Positions 8,392 to 18,900 of a stretch of 64,000 nucleotides of DNA are shown here, one piece after another. Source of the stretch: Vibrio sp. SNU_ST1 (GTDB lineage Bacteria; Pseudomonadota; Gammaproteobacteria; Enterobacterales; Vibrionaceae); the NCBI RefSeq assembly GCF_030563405.1, contig NZ_CP130748.1, positions 2,046,001 through 2,110,000 of the forward strand, given 5' to 3'. Both the position numbers and the translations under genes were made by a program. The stretch's first letter is position 1. Every line of letters begins with the position of its first letter. The notes under the pieces are model-generated. The model was not told where the DNA came from and made no database searches. It saw nothing but the letters and a program-made list of their open reading frames with translations.

Positions 8392-10008
8392 CTAAGCAAG
8401 TTTGAACTTACTCACTAAGCCTTCTAGCTCAGCAACTTTAGCATTCAAACCTGATGTGTTCTCAGAGCTACGAGTCGCTAACTGTAATGACTGTTCAGAG
8501 ATATCACTGATCGCCGTAATATCTGCAGCAATCTCTTTAGTCACCGCTGTCTGCTCTTCTGCTGCAGTAGCGATAGAGTTGACCATGCTTTGTACATTGC
8601 CCGCACCGCTTACAATCGCTTCTAGTGCTGAAACTGCACCAGAACTCTGTTCAACACCAATTTCCACTAAACGGCAGTTATCTTGCGTGTAAGTCACCGC
8701 TTCTTGAGTACCAGATTGGATAGACTGGATGATACCGGACACTTCTTGAGTCGCTTTTGTCGTTCTCTCTGCTAGTGCTCGCACTTCATCAGCGACAACC
8801 GCAAAGCCTCGACCGAACTCGCCAGCACGCGCAGCTTCAATCGCAGCATTCAAAGCCAATAGGTTAGTTTGCCCAGCGATGTCTTCGATTACTTTGATAA
8901 CACTACCAATCTGTTCGCCATGTGAACCCAACGTGTTCATTTGCAGCGACATATCACTCATTTGAGTAGACACTTGTTGGATGCTCGCGACCATCTCAAC
9001 AATCACATTGCGGCCATCTTCAGCAGACGTTTCTGAGCGACGTGCTTCTTCATAAGTAGAGGTGCCTTGTTGCGCTACTTCTGAAATGGTCAAGCTTAAC
9101 TCTTCTGCCGCGGTCGCAATCAAGGTCGCTTTATCTGCTTGAGCAGAGGCACCAGATACGATGTCATGGCTAATTGATGAAAGCTCACCGGTAACCGATT
9201 GAACTTGGGTCGTCACAGAAGAGATAGAACCTAATAAGTCCACCAATGACTTTTGCATCTGATTGATCGATTGAGCAAGGTCCGCCAATTCATCTCCAGA
9301 ATCATCAACAATATCACCGGCCGTTAGGTCACCATTTGCTACGCGTCGTGCAACTTGTTCAACACGGGTTAAACGATTGGTGATAGAACTCGATAATACA
9401 TACGCAATCACACAACCAAACACAATCGCGATGGCCGACAACACCATAATCGTACGCTCAATAGTGGTAAACGAATCGGTTAATAGAGCCAGCGATTCTT
9501 CAGTATCAGCACGCTCACCTGTTGACGCTTGGTCTAACATATTTTCTATCGGAATTAGGTTCTGCTCATAAAGCGCTCTAAGCTGCTTAATATTCGATAG
9601 CAGAGCAGTGTCATTATTGATCTTCGGTACGATGTTGCTTTCAAACTCTTGAGTAAAACGTCCCATCAAATCTTCAATTCTTTGAATGCGACGGTGATCT
9701 TCAGAACCTTGACTCTCTAGGCGCTTTGCATCTGAAATAGCTTGAGCAAACTCATTTTTGTTCGAACGGTAGTCATTGAGTGCATTGTCGACCTGAGTAA
9801 TCGCTCCCAAGGCATCTCGGTAAACGTCTCCGGCTTCATCGATCAATATCAGGTAGGTAACCGTCCCTGGAACATCATCCATTCTAATGTTATCAGCGCT
9901 CTTATGAGCTCCAATAACTTCTAACGATACAATCCCAACTAACGTGACAAGCACCGCCAATATAGATCCAAAACCCAAGTATAGTTTTTTTCTCACTGAC
10001 AATTTCAC
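8392..10008 (-). CDS. Methyl-accepting chemotaxis protein
   Basis: This inner-membrane chemoreceptor of about 538 residues starts at GTG 10008, six bases after AGGTAGG; the longer frame to 10038 has no ribosome-binding site. It has one N-terminal membrane helix, a periplasmic domain of about 160 residues predicted helical (four-helix-bundle type, no Cache signature), a second membrane helix, and a HAMP domain ([14 protein letters not shown]). A long coiled-coil signalling domain follows, with the conserved tip [21 protein letters not shown]. No C-terminal pentapeptide for CheR tethering is present (it ends KFKLA). It is a solitary gene; the ligand is unknown. Confidence 0.95.
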   Translation of the reverse strand: MKLSVRKKLYLGFGSILAVLVTLVGIVSLEVIGAHKSADNIRMDDVPGTVTYLILIDEAGDVYRDALGAITQVDNALNDYRSNKNEFAQAISDAKRLESQGSEDHRRIQRIEDLMGRFTQEFESNIVPKINNDTALLSNIKQLRALYEQNLIPIENMLDQASTGERADTEESLALLTDSFTTIERTIMVLSAIAIVFGCVIAYVLSSSITNRLTRVEQVARRVANGDLTAGDIVDDSGDELADLAQSINQMQKSLVDLLGSISSVTTQVQSVTGELSSISHDIVSGASAQADKATLIATAAEELSLTISEVAQQGTSTYEEARRSETSAEDGRNVIVEMVASIQQVSTQMSDMSLQMNTLGSHGEQIGSVIKVIEDIAGQTNLLALNAAIEAARAGEFGRGFAVVADEVRALAERTTKATQEVSGIIQSIQSGTQEAVTYTQDNCRLVEIGVEQSSGAVSALEAIVSGAGNVQSMVNSIATAAEEQTAVTKEIAADITAISDISEQSLQLATRSSENTSGLNAKVAELEGLVSKFKLA

Positions 10009-10128
10009 AAAACACCTACCTAAAAAAAAACAGACCAATATAGCCCTACCAAAACTATATCGGCTACCACCTCGGTAACTTTAGGGAATGATGTTTTTAT
10101 TTTTCGAAAAGAAATAAGTGAATAGCAT

Positions 10129-10156
10129 AAAAAAACGGGAGCCGATGGCTCCCGTT
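10129..10156 (-). terminator. Intrinsic terminator after the NSS symporter gene
   Basis: On the minus strand ACGGGAGCC pairs with GGCTCCCGT across a short loop and is followed by a run of seven T. Confidence 0.93.
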
Positions 10157-10195
10157 TATCAATTAACTTTAGCTTGCGATTAAAACTTCTTAGAA

Positions 10196-11629
10196 TTATA
10201 GCTTCTTAGAGATAAGCGCAGAACCAGCAATGATACCAATACCAAGTAGCATGATTGCACCTTTACCGCTGTCGAAGCCAGAAGATATACCCATGAACGC
10301 TACGATAGCGATAGCTACTGGGATGATGTACTTAACGAGTGTGTACCATAGACCAAATAGAGGGAAAGAAACTTCACCGTCGTTAGTGATTTCTTTCTCT
10401 AGGTCAGCACGATTTAGCCTCCAACCAGCGAAGATACATACCAACATACCGCCAACTGCTAGGAAGATTTTATCCGTTAGTAAGTCGAAGATATCAAATG
10501 CACCAGTACCAAACAGTGTTGGACCGAAACCGCCAAGTGATAGAGAAGCGAAGATACATAGAATCGCCATTACGACACTTGCAGACAGTACAGCTGTTAC
10601 ACGCTTCATGCCTTTCTCATCGATTAGGTACGAAACAACAACTTCAAGTAGAGATACTGAAGAAGTCAGTGCCGCAACACTTAGACCAACGAAGAACATA
10701 AGAGCAAATAGAAGACCAACTACGCCGCCCATTTCAGCGAATAGCTGAGGAACAACAACGAATACTAGACCAGGACCTGCTGCAGGTTCCATACCGAATG
10801 CGAACATTGCAGGGAACATTGCAACACCAGCTAGGATAGCAACGCCTGTATCCATCGCCGTAACCATAGCTGTAGTTTGAACTAGGTTCTCTTTCTTCTT
10901 AAGGTAAGAACCGTAAGTCAACATACAACCCATACCAAGAGATAGTGAGAAGAATGCTTGACCTAGTGCGGCTAGGATTACACCGCTGTCTACTTTAGAG
11001 AAGTCAGGGCTGAATAGGAATTCAAGACCAGCCATCGCGCCCGGAAGCATTAGGCCTTTGATTGATACCACGATAAGGATGATGAAAAGAAGTGGCATCA
11101 GAATCTTACCCGCTTTCTCAATACCGCCAGAAATACCCTTCATAACGATGACAACGTTAAGTAGTAGGTATAGGCCCATCCACATTAGTGGCTGAACTGG
11201 GTTTGAGATAAAGCCACCGAAGCTGTCGCCAATTGCTTCAGGTGCGTCTAGTAGACCACCAGCAATTTTACCGATGTATGCGATAGACCAGCCACCTACT
11301 ACAGGGTAGAAACCCATGATAAGTAAACCACTGACTACGCCAATAACACCAGCGAACGTCCAGCGACGGTCAGTTGATTTAAATGCACCTACTGCTGATT
11401 TTTGCGTATGACGGCCAATCGCAAATTCAGTCAGCATCACACTAAAACCGATGAAGATTACAAAAAACAGATAAATTGCAACGAATGCACCGCCGCCACT
11501 TTCACCTGCTGTGTATGGGAATTTCCAGATGTTACCTAAGCCAACAGCAGAACCTGCTGCAGCCATTACGAATCCTAATTTCGAACCCCAGGTATCGCGG
11601 GGTGTAGTGGTTGTATTACTAGTAGCCAC
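10196..11629 (-). CDS. Sodium-dependent amino acid transporter, NSS (neurotransmitter:sodium symporter) family
   Basis: This 477-residue polytopic inner-membrane protein has the LeuT fold. TM1 carries the unwound sodium- and substrate-binding stretch GSAVGLGNIWKFPY (about 25-39). The TM6 region has a bacterial-type GQAFFSLSLGMG motif, and TM8 provides SSVSLLEV. It is about 11-12 TM, typical of bacterial members such as the tryptophan transporter TnaT. A TyrR-like box lies about 70-85 bp upstream, suggesting an aromatic or otherwise TyrR-controlled substrate; this is inference. It is transcribed alone and ends at a strong terminator. Confidence 0.93.
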   Translation of the reverse strand: MATSNTTTTPRDTWGSKLGFVMAAAGSAVGLGNIWKFPYTAGESGGGAFVAIYLFFVIFIGFSVMLTEFAIGRHTQKSAVGAFKSTDRRWTFAGVIGVVSGLLIMGFYPVVGGWSIAYIGKIAGGLLDAPEAIGDSFGGFISNPVQPLMWMGLYLLLNVVIVMKGISGGIEKAGKILMPLLFIILIVVSIKGLMLPGAMAGLEFLFSPDFSKVDSGVILAALGQAFFSLSLGMGCMLTYGSYLKKKENLVQTTAMVTAMDTGVAILAGVAMFPAMFAFGMEPAAGPGLVFVVVPQLFAEMGGVVGLLFALMFFVGLSVAALTSSVSLLEVVVSYLIDEKGMKRVTAVLSASVVMAILCIFASLSLGGFGPTLFGTGAFDIFDLLTDKIFLAVGGMLVCIFAGWRLNRADLEKEITNDGEVSFPLFGLWYTLVKYIIPVAIAIVAFMGISSGFDSGKGAIMLLGIGIIAGSALISKKL

Positions 11630-11996
11630 GTTTACTCCAAACTTTTGTGTTATGTGATGTTGTATTTTGCTGTGTGTGGCGTCATTAAAAGATAAGGTGT
11701 ATATAATAATTTACACCATCAAAAGATTTGATTGACGCTCGTTATCTAGCAAGTAAACCAGTTTAAGAATACAATTGGAAGCCCGAACCGTATATATTTC
11801 GTTATCAATGTAAATCTTTATGGTTAAATGCCGATTTTTCATACAAAACAATTGCATTCGTCTTAAGTTAACTAAAACTTAACAACTTTAACCTATTTAC
11901 AGCTTTTGCTCTATTTTGTAAATAGTTGATTCCTTAAATTCCCATATCCGTAAAATAGCATTACTATCTAAGTGTCTCTTTTTTCGAGTATTCAAT
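11630..11996. other. Divergent regulatory region between the NSS symporter gene and clsA
   Basis: This is a 367-bp AT-rich region. It contains a TyrR-like box (11698-11715) near the symporter. About 70-105 bp before clsA is a perfect 9-bp inverted repeat, CTATTTACA (11893-11901) and TGTAAATAG (11917-11925), that could be an operator or a leader hairpin. I see no open frame of note. Confidence 0.6.
11698..11715. promoter_or_regulatory. TyrR box candidate
   Basis: TGTATATAATAATTTACA fits the TyrR consensus TGTAAA-N6-TTTACA with one mismatch in the left arm. It lies 69-86 bp upstream of the NSS symporter start codon, a plausible promoter-proximal position. Confidence 0.55.
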
Positions 11997-13451
11997 GTGG
12001 AAAAGCTCTACCATTTTTTAACTTTAGCTTCTGTAGCTTTATACTGGGTCCTTGTCGCCGGTGTGACTTTTCGTGTCGTACTAAAACGACGCTCTGTCAG
12101 CGTTTCTCTCGCATGGTTGATGGTTATCTACATTATCCCTATTGTTGGCGTCGCTTGTTACTTCCTTTTCGGAGAGCTAAATCTTGGTAGAAAGAGGGCT
12201 GAGCGGGCGCATCGCATGTTTACGCCTTTTGGTGATTGGTTCCGCCAATTAAATGATTGCCAAGCCCACCTTCCAGGTAAAGTCGGCTCTCCTATCCACA
12301 AAATTGATGAGCTTTGTAACAATCGGATGGGCATTCCAGCTCTCAGCGGAAACACACTTTCACTGCAAGCGTCTCCTAATGAGATCCTACACGCAATTAT
12401 CGAAGATATAGAAAACGCCCAGACTAGTATCAAAATGGTTTTCTATATTTGGCATCCTGGCGGCCTCACTGATTCGGTTGCCTCTGCTCTTATTCGAGCC
12501 GCAAAACGTGGTGTCGATGTTAAAGTTTTGCTCGATTCTGCGGGCAGCCCGCGCTTTTTCAAAAGCCATTGGCTATCCATGATGAAAGACGCAGGTGTTC
12601 ACGTTGTGCAAGCACTTGAAGTGAGCCCTTGGCGTATTTTTCTACGACGCTTAGATTTAAGACAGCATCGCAAGATCATCGTGATTGATGAAACCATTGC
12701 CTATACCGGTTCAATGAACATGGTCGACCCTGCTCACTTCAAACAGAGTTCAGGTGTAGGTCAGTGGATAGATGTGATGGTTCGAGTGACAGGCCCGACC
12801 GTTAACGTGTTATCCGCCATTCACGGTTGGGATTGGGAAGTGGAAACAGGTGAACGAATCCTTCCTGATTTACCAGAATGTCCGGTTGAAGAAGTTATGA
12901 CACATCATCCTGTTCAAGTAGTGCCATCTGGGCCGGGCATGCCGGAATATCTGATCCTGCAAGTGCTAACCATTGCGATCAATCAGGCGAATCACTCTGT
13001 ACGTATCACGACGCCCTACTTCGTCCCAAGCGCCGACTTATTAGAGACACTCAAAATGACAGCGCAACGTGGTGTCAACGTAGAGCTAATCATTCCACAT
13101 AACAACGATTCACTAATGGTTAAATGGGCTTCTCGCGCCTTCTATACTGAACTGCTAGAAGCCGGTGTGAAGATATATGAGTTTTACGGCGGGCTTCTTC
13201 ACACCAAATCGGTAGTGATTGATGAAGAGTTTTGCTTAATCGGAACGGTCAATATCGACATGCGCAGCCTATGGCTGAACTTTGAAGTGACACTAGCCGT
13301 AGATGACGTGCACTTCACTCAGCAGCTCTCTGAGCTACAACAATCGTACATTGAATCATCTCACCCAGTTGTACTGGAACAGTGGGAACAGAGAAACTTA
13401 CGAAATCGCTTCTTTGAAAGATTGTTCTATTTATTCAACCCTCTGCTGTAA
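11997..13451 (+). CDS. clsA: Cardiolipin synthase A
   Basis: ClsA condenses two phosphatidylglycerols into cardiolipin and glycerol at the inner membrane. The 484-residue protein has two N-terminal membrane segments (about 8-28 and 38-58) and two phospholipase-D HKD motifs: His224-Lys226-Asp231 followed by TGSMN, and His402-Lys404-Asp409 followed by GTVN. It aligns end to end with E. coli ClsA, including the terminal ERLFYLFNPLL segment. The start is GTG at 11997, in the position equivalent to the E. coli start; the ribosome-binding site is weak. Confidence 0.96.
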   Translation: MEKLYHFLTLASVALYWVLVAGVTFRVVLKRRSVSVSLAWLMVIYIIPIVGVACYFLFGELNLGRKRAERAHRMFTPFGDWFRQLNDCQAHLPGKVGSPIHKIDELCNNRMGIPALSGNTLSLQASPNEILHAIIEDIENAQTSIKMVFYIWHPGGLTDSVASALIRAAKRGVDVKVLLDSAGSPRFFKSHWLSMMKDAGVHVVQALEVSPWRIFLRRLDLRQHRKIIVIDETIAYTGSMNMVDPAHFKQSSGVGQWIDVMVRVTGPTVNVLSAIHGWDWEVETGERILPDLPECPVEEVMTHHPVQVVPSGPGMPEYLILQVLTIAINQANHSVRITTPYFVPSADLLETLKMTAQRGVNVELIIPHNNDSLMVKWASRAFYTELLEAGVKIYEFYGGLLHTKSVVIDEEFCLIGTVNIDMRSLWLNFEVTLAVDDVHFTQQLSELQQSYIESSHPVVLEQWEQRNLRNRFFERLFYLFNPLL

Positions 13452-13457
13452 TACTTA

Positions 13458-13481
13458 TGATGAGTCGATTGCGGCTCATCA
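13458..13481. repeat. Hairpin just after clsA
   Basis: TGATGAGTC (13458-13466) pairs with GGCTCATCA (13473-13481), including a G-U, around a six-base loop. There is no T run, so it may be a processing or stability structure rather than a classical terminator. Confidence 0.45.
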
Positions 13482-13495
13482 CTTCCTCCCGTAAG

Positions 13496-13535
13496 TTTTT
13501 AACCTTTCACCATTAATTAAGTGAAAGGTTAAAAA
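13496..13535. repeat. 15-bp perfect inverted repeat between clsA and metC
   Basis: TTTTTAACCTTTCAC (13496-13510) is the exact reverse complement of GTGAAAGGTTAAAAA (13521-13535), around a ten-base AT-rich loop. On either strand it ends in A rather than T, so it is not a standard intrinsic terminator. Confidence 0.75.
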
Positions 13536-13632
13536 GCGAAAGAAAAGCGTAAAAACTCCCGCTCCCCTCTTGCTTTGAAGGCTATTGGCATGTTTTAAAT
13601 AGGACATAACCGATTGATAAGGAATTCACAGC

Positions 13633-14817
13633 ATGTCCGAGAACAAAACCACTAAGCTGATCACTGCAGGTCGTGATAAGAAGTGGACCAATGGTGTCGT
13701 TAACCCACCAGTACAGCGCGCTTCAACTGTCGTATTCAACTCAGTAGAAGAGAAGCGTAAAGCTACAATTAACCGCGCTAACAAAACACTTTTTTACGGA
13801 CGTCGTGGAACCAACACTCATTTCGCCTTCCAAGATGCCATGGTGGAAGTGGAAGGCGGCGCAGGCTGTGCACTCTACCCTTGTGGTACAGCAGCTATCT
13901 CTAATGCCATCCTCTCTTTTGTTGAAACAGGTGACCATATTCTGATGGTCGATACCTGTTATGAACCCACTCGTGATTTCTGTGACACCATCATGAAAAA
14001 GATGGGTGTAGAGACCACTTACTACGAGCCAACGATCGGTGAAGGCATCCAAGACCTCATCAAGCCAAATACTAAGGTTCTATTTACTGAGTCTCCGGGT
14101 TCAGTCACCATGGAGGTTCAAGACATCCCAACACTCGCACGTATTGCTCATGAACATGACATCATCGTAATGCTTGATAACACGTGGGCGGCTGGTGTTA
14201 ACTTCTCACCGTTCGATTTTGGCGTCGATATCTCAATTCAAGCGGCGACTAAATACATTGTTGGTCACTCTGATGTGATGCTAGGAACGGCGGTAGCCAA
14301 CGAAAAATGTTGGGAGCAACTGAGAGAGCAAAGCTACTTGATGGGGCAATGTGTCTCGCCAGATGACGCTTACTTGGGGCTTCGCGGAATTCGCACTCTT
14401 GACGTTCGTCTACGCCAACACGCAGAGAGCAGCTTGAAAGTAGCGAAGTGGCTAGAAACTCGCCCTGAGGTTGACCATGTTCGTCACCCTGCGTTTGAAT
14501 CATGCCCAGGGCATGAATTCTTCAAACGAGATTTCACTGGTGGTAATGGCTTGTTCTCTTTCGTGCTGAAGAACTCAAATACAAAAGCGACCACAGCGCT
14601 GCTTGATGGTATGACGCACTTTAGTATGGGGTACTCATGGGGTGGATTTGAAAGCTTGATTCTAGCGAACGAACCGAACAGCTTTGACAGCCTAAGAACA
14701 GTAGCGAACCCCAACTTCACAGGAACACTTATTCGCGTACATATCGGATTAGAGGACGTTGATGACTTGATTGCAGATCTAGAAGCTGGACTAGAGCGTT
14801 ACAACGCGCTCGTTTAA
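13633..14817 (+). CDS. metC: Cystathionine beta-lyase
   Basis: MetC is a cytoplasmic PLP enzyme that cleaves cystathionine to homocysteine, pyruvate and ammonia in methionine synthesis. The 394-residue protein has the Cys/Met-metabolism fold with the Schiff-base Lys207 in SIQAATKYIVGHSD, the PLP-contacting YGRRGTNTH segment and the SWGGFESL motif characteristic of MetC. An AAGGA site precedes the ATG. No MetJ-type AGACGTCT repeats were seen in the 180-bp upstream region. It is a single gene ending at a strong terminator. Confidence 0.96.
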   Translation: MSENKTTKLITAGRDKKWTNGVVNPPVQRASTVVFNSVEEKRKATINRANKTLFYGRRGTNTHFAFQDAMVEVEGGAGCALYPCGTAAISNAILSFVETGDHILMVDTCYEPTRDFCDTIMKKMGVETTYYEPTIGEGIQDLIKPNTKVLFTESPGSVTMEVQDIPTLARIAHEHDIIVMLDNTWAAGVNFSPFDFGVDISIQAATKYIVGHSDVMLGTAVANEKCWEQLREQSYLMGQCVSPDDAYLGLRGIRTLDVRLRQHAESSLKVAKWLETRPEVDHVRHPAFESCPGHEFFKRDFTGGNGLFSFVLKNSNTKATTALLDGMTHFSMGYSWGGFESLILANEPNSFDSLRTVANPNFTGTLIRVHIGLEDVDDLIADLEAGLERYNALV

Positions 14818-14844
14818 TTTCAATAGTTAAGCAAACTCATACCC

Positions 14845-14870
14845 AAAAGGCAGGATTACCCTGCCTTTTT
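14845..14870 (+). terminator. Intrinsic terminator of metC
   Basis: AAAAGGCAGG pairs with CCTGCCTTTTT across ATTA, 27 bases after the stop. The remaining 210 bp to the tag gene show nothing I can name. Confidence 0.93.
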
Positions 14871-15083
14871 CTATATTAGAGCACCTCACTATTCAAGGTT
14901 TAGCCTTGAAGCAAACCCAATGGAATACCTCAAACGATTCTCGTTAAATAAATAAAGAGATTTATCGGTTATAGAACACCGCCCCCTTGATAGGGCTAAT
15001 ATAGCTGAGTCATGAAGCCTGTTTTGATTGTTTACAATGACCAGTAAATTTTTCAATTTTTATCGCAGCAAGAAATAACGCTT

Positions 15084-15650
15084 TTATTTGTATGGACAAC
15101 CTTCTAAATGGTCATTGACCATACCCATCGCTTGCATAAACGCGTAACAGATTGTTTCCCCAACAAACTTAAAGCCTCTTTTCTTCAAAAACTTACTCAT
15201 TGCCTTAGATTCCTCTGTAGAAGCCGGAACGTGAGACATATCAGCCCAGTGGTTTTCGATCACCTTGTTATCTACGAATTGCCACAACGCATTTGATAAA
15301 GAACCGAACTCTTTCTGTAATTCAAGCGTTGCTCGTGCATTGTTGTATACCGAAGCAATCTTGCCTTTATGCTTAACCACATCGAAGTTTGCAATGATGT
15401 ACGGCACGTTGTCTCCATTCAACTCAGCTAACTTATTCAAATCGTAGTTATCAAATGCAGCACGATACCCTTCACGCTTTTTAAGGATAGTAATCCAACT
15501 GAGACCAGCTTGAGCGCCTTCTAAGGTAATGAACTCAAAAAGAACTTGGTCATCATAAACAGGCACGCCCCACTCCTCGTCGTGGTACTCCCTTTCAAGT
15601 TCGTGTTTAAGTGCCCATGCGCAAGTTCTATCCGATGTATTCACTTCCAT
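15084..15650 (-). CDS. tag: DNA-3-methyladenine glycosylase I
   Basis: Tag removes 3-methyladenine from alkylated DNA as the first step of base excision repair. The 188-residue protein has the family zinc ligands: Cys10 (CAW), His23 (YHDEEW), His181 and Cys185 (NDHLEGCPYK). It also has the helix-hairpin-helix core with the catalytic Glu44 in EGAQAGLSW. Length and ends match the E. coli enzyme. The promoter region upstream carries the MITE-like element at 15669-15932, which begins only 18 bp from the start codon. Confidence 0.96.
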   Translation of the reverse strand: MEVNTSDRTCAWALKHELEREYHDEEWGVPVYDDQVLFEFITLEGAQAGLSWITILKKREGYRAAFDNYDLNKLAELNGDNVPYIIANFDVVKHKGKIASVYNNARATLELQKEFGSLSNALWQFVDNKVIENHWADMSHVPASTEESKAMSKFLKKRGFKFVGETICYAFMQAMGMVNDHLEGCPYK

Positions 15651-15668
15651 TATTACGGTCTCTTCTTA

Positions 15669-15932
15669 GGGCGTGTTGATCTTTCGAGCTGATTTTTGCA
15701 GCAAATTGCTGGGTATTTATACAAGGCAGAGGCTTTAATGTGTAGCTAGCCTACATGAGAAGCCGATAACGTAGTAGAAATGACCAGCAAACGCTGCCCA
15801 AAGGGTTCGGCTAAAAGCGTTTTACTCTTTGTTGAGGGAGATTTGCTTAGAATGACTAGGCTACTTCCCCCTCGCCGCGATTAAAACGCTTTTATCTCGA
15901 ACAAAATTTAACCGCGAAAGATCAACACGCCC
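15669..15932. mobile_element. MITE-like element with 18-bp perfect terminal inverted repeats
   Basis: The ends GGGCGTGTTGATCTTTCG (15669-15686) and CGAAAGATCAACACGCCC (15915-15932) are exact reverse complements, and both are flanked by TA, as expected for a TA target duplication. The 264-bp interior has no open frame long enough for a transposase, so the element would be non-autonomous. It lies in the intergenic region between tag and the RND pump operon. I believe similar ends are frequent in Vibrio intergenic DNA, but I could not check copy number. Confidence 0.8.
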
Positions 15933-15945
15933 TAGTAATCGTATA

Positions 15946-15973
15946 TAAAAATAATGCCCCAATCCGGGGCATT
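15946..15973 (-). terminator. Intrinsic terminator of the RND pump operon
   Basis: On the minus strand AATGCCCC pairs with GGGGCATT around a five-base loop, followed by ATTTTTAT. It lies just after the pump gene stop. Confidence 0.9.
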
Positions 15974-15993
15974 ATTTCAAAGGTCAACAGACA

Positions 15994-18900
15994 TTAAGCT
16001 ACTTCAATTTTATGGAACAGACGATACAGCACAGGTACTACAATTAGCGTCAGTACAGTAGCAAAACCCAGACCAAACATAATGGTTACCGCCATTGGTT
16101 TGAAAAAGATATCCGGTAACAACGGAATCATACCGAGAATCGTGGTGATCGCTGCCATACATACCGGACGAACACGGCTCAATGCTGCATCGACAACTGC
16201 GACATAAGGATCTTTACCTGATTTCATTTCAATCTCAATTTGATCAAGCAGGACGATACCATTTTTGAGTAGCATGCCCGATAAGCTCAAGAAGCCCAAC
16301 AGCGCCATAAAACCGAAGGGGGTATTTAAGGCTAACAAGCCAGTCGTCACCCCAATCAACGCCAATGGAACCGTTAACCAAACAATCAGAGGCTCTTTCA
16401 CCGAATTAAACAAGAACACAGTGATCAAGAACATGAACAAGTAGCCAAGAGGCATGGTTGTGAATAGTGATGCCTGCGCATCCGCAGACGACTCATACTC
16501 ACCACCCCACTCCAATGAATAACCCGGTGGCATCTCAATCGCTTCTATTTGTGGCTGTAAGCGTTTCTGTAAAGTTGAAGCTGTCTCTTCACCCAGTAGG
16601 TCAGGATCCGCCATTACCGTCAGCATACGCTTACGGTTCTTACGGATGATCAGTGGATCTTCCCACTCCAATTCGTAGCCTAGTGTTACTTGTTGTAGTG
16701 GGATGTATTCACTTAATGCTGGGCTCCAAATCTTCATGCCTTCGATGTTGCGTATATCGACACGTTCATCTTCAGGTAAACGAGCGACAATAGGCATCAG
16801 CGTCGTCCCATCACGGTACACACCGATCGACTTACCAGAGAAAGACATCGCTAGGAAATCATCCACGTCAGATTTGGTAATACCATAACGACGCGCTTGG
16901 CTTTCGTTGAACTGAGGCTCCAGTACCTTAGTTCTTTCACGCCAATCGTGACGAACGTTAAACGATCCATTGTCAGCACGCATGATATCCATAACTTGAG
17001 CTGCGATTGAACGTAAAACTGTTGGATCAGAACCCACAATTCGCGCTTCAATTTTCGCACCGCCACCAGGACCTAATTCGATCTGCTTAAGTTTGTAATT
17101 AATTTCAGGGAACTGGCCGTTTACATGCTCACGAAAGCGCAACATCAAACCTTCAAGTACTTCATAACTCTTCACACGAACCGTTATCTCACCGTATGCG
17201 CTATAACTTTTCTCTGGCGCATAAGTCAGCATGAAACGTTGCAGACCTTTACCCGCCGTTGTCGTGATATGTTCAACTTCGTCCTGCTCTGCTAACCAAC
17301 TTTCCAGTACTTTCAGTTTGGTGTTGGTCGCTCGAATATCCGTACCTTCCGGCATCCAGACATCAACTTGGAACATCGGCGTGGTTGAAGATGGGAAAAA
17401 GGCTTGTTTTACGAAGCCAAAACCATAAACGCTCGCGCCTAAACCAATGATCAACACAAACATGGTTAACCACGCACGCTTCATACAAAACTCAAGAAAG
17501 TTTTTATAGATAACGAAAACCATCCCGTTGTATGGGTCTTTACCCTCACTTTCTGGATCGACTTTCTGGCCTTTGAAGAACATATCGGCAAAGAACGGCG
17601 TGAGCGAGATGGCAGTAAACCAACTCAGCATCAAAGAAATAAGTAGAACCGTGAATAAGGTGCCACAGTATTCGCCCGTCGAGTCTTCAGATAAACCAAT
17701 AGGCGCAAACGCGGTGACCGCTATCACGGTTGCACCAAGCAGTGGCCATTTGGTTTGGGTCACGATATCCGTGGCGGCCTGCATCCGGGTTCGCCCCTTC
17801 TGCGTGCCGATCAATATCCCTTCCACCACCACAATGGCATTATCCACCAGCATCCCTAGCGCGATAACCAACGCGCCCAATGAAATACGTTGAAGATCGA
17901 TTTTGAAGTACTGCATGAAAATGAAGGTACCGAAAACGGTCAATAGCAGTATCAAACCGATCAACAAACCCGATCGTAATCCCATGAAGAACAGTAACAC
18001 TATGATTACGATCGCAACCGCCTGTCCTAAACTCACTACAAATCCACTAACCGACTTATCTACTTCTTTGGGTTGGTTATAAACCTCAGATATATCAATA
18101 CCAACAGGCTGCTGATATTTCAGCTCAGCGAGCCTTCGATCAAAGGCTTCACCCACTGCGACCACGTTCACGCCTTGCGCAAAAGAGACACCAAGGTTAA
18201 GTGCGAGCTCGCCGTTATAACCAATAATATTACTTGGTACTTCAACATAACCACGAGTTACATTCGCCACATCTTTCAGATAGATAAGCCCTTGAGCGCC
18301 ACCTTCTGTTAGAATCAAATCACCGAGCTGTTCAACATTCTGAAACTCTCCTGTTGGATGGATTCGAATGTACTCGTCACCAATCCTTACAGCACCGGCA
18401 CTTGAAACAATATTCTGAGTTGATAAAAGGTTAAATACAGTATTTGGAGACAAACCCAGAGAGCTGATCCGTTTCATCGATATCTCAATGAACACCTGCT
18501 CTTGCTGTTGGCCGGATACCGAGACTTTACTGACCCCATCAACAAGTTCTAGCTCTCGCCTTAGGTAATCAATGTAATCAAGCAACTCTTTGTAGCTATA
18601 GCCATCCCCCGTCACCGCCAACAAAATACCGTAAACATCACCAAAGTCGTCTATGACTTGAGGGTCATTTACCCCGGGTGGAAGTTGACCTTTCAAGTCA
18701 TTCACTTTACGTCGAAGTTCATCCCAAATTTGTGGAAGATCATCAGGGCCGTAATTATTCTTCATCGTTACCGTAACCTGAGACAGGCCACGACTAGAGA
18801 TAGAGTTAACTTCATCAACATAAGTAAGCTGTTGAATCGCTTTCTCTAATGGGTAAGTCACTTCCTCTTCCACTTGCTGAGGCGTAGCTCCCGGATAAGA

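Noticed and set aside
14871..15083. Gap between metC terminator and tag
   Set aside because: Searched for small genes, boxes and repeats; nothing convincing found.
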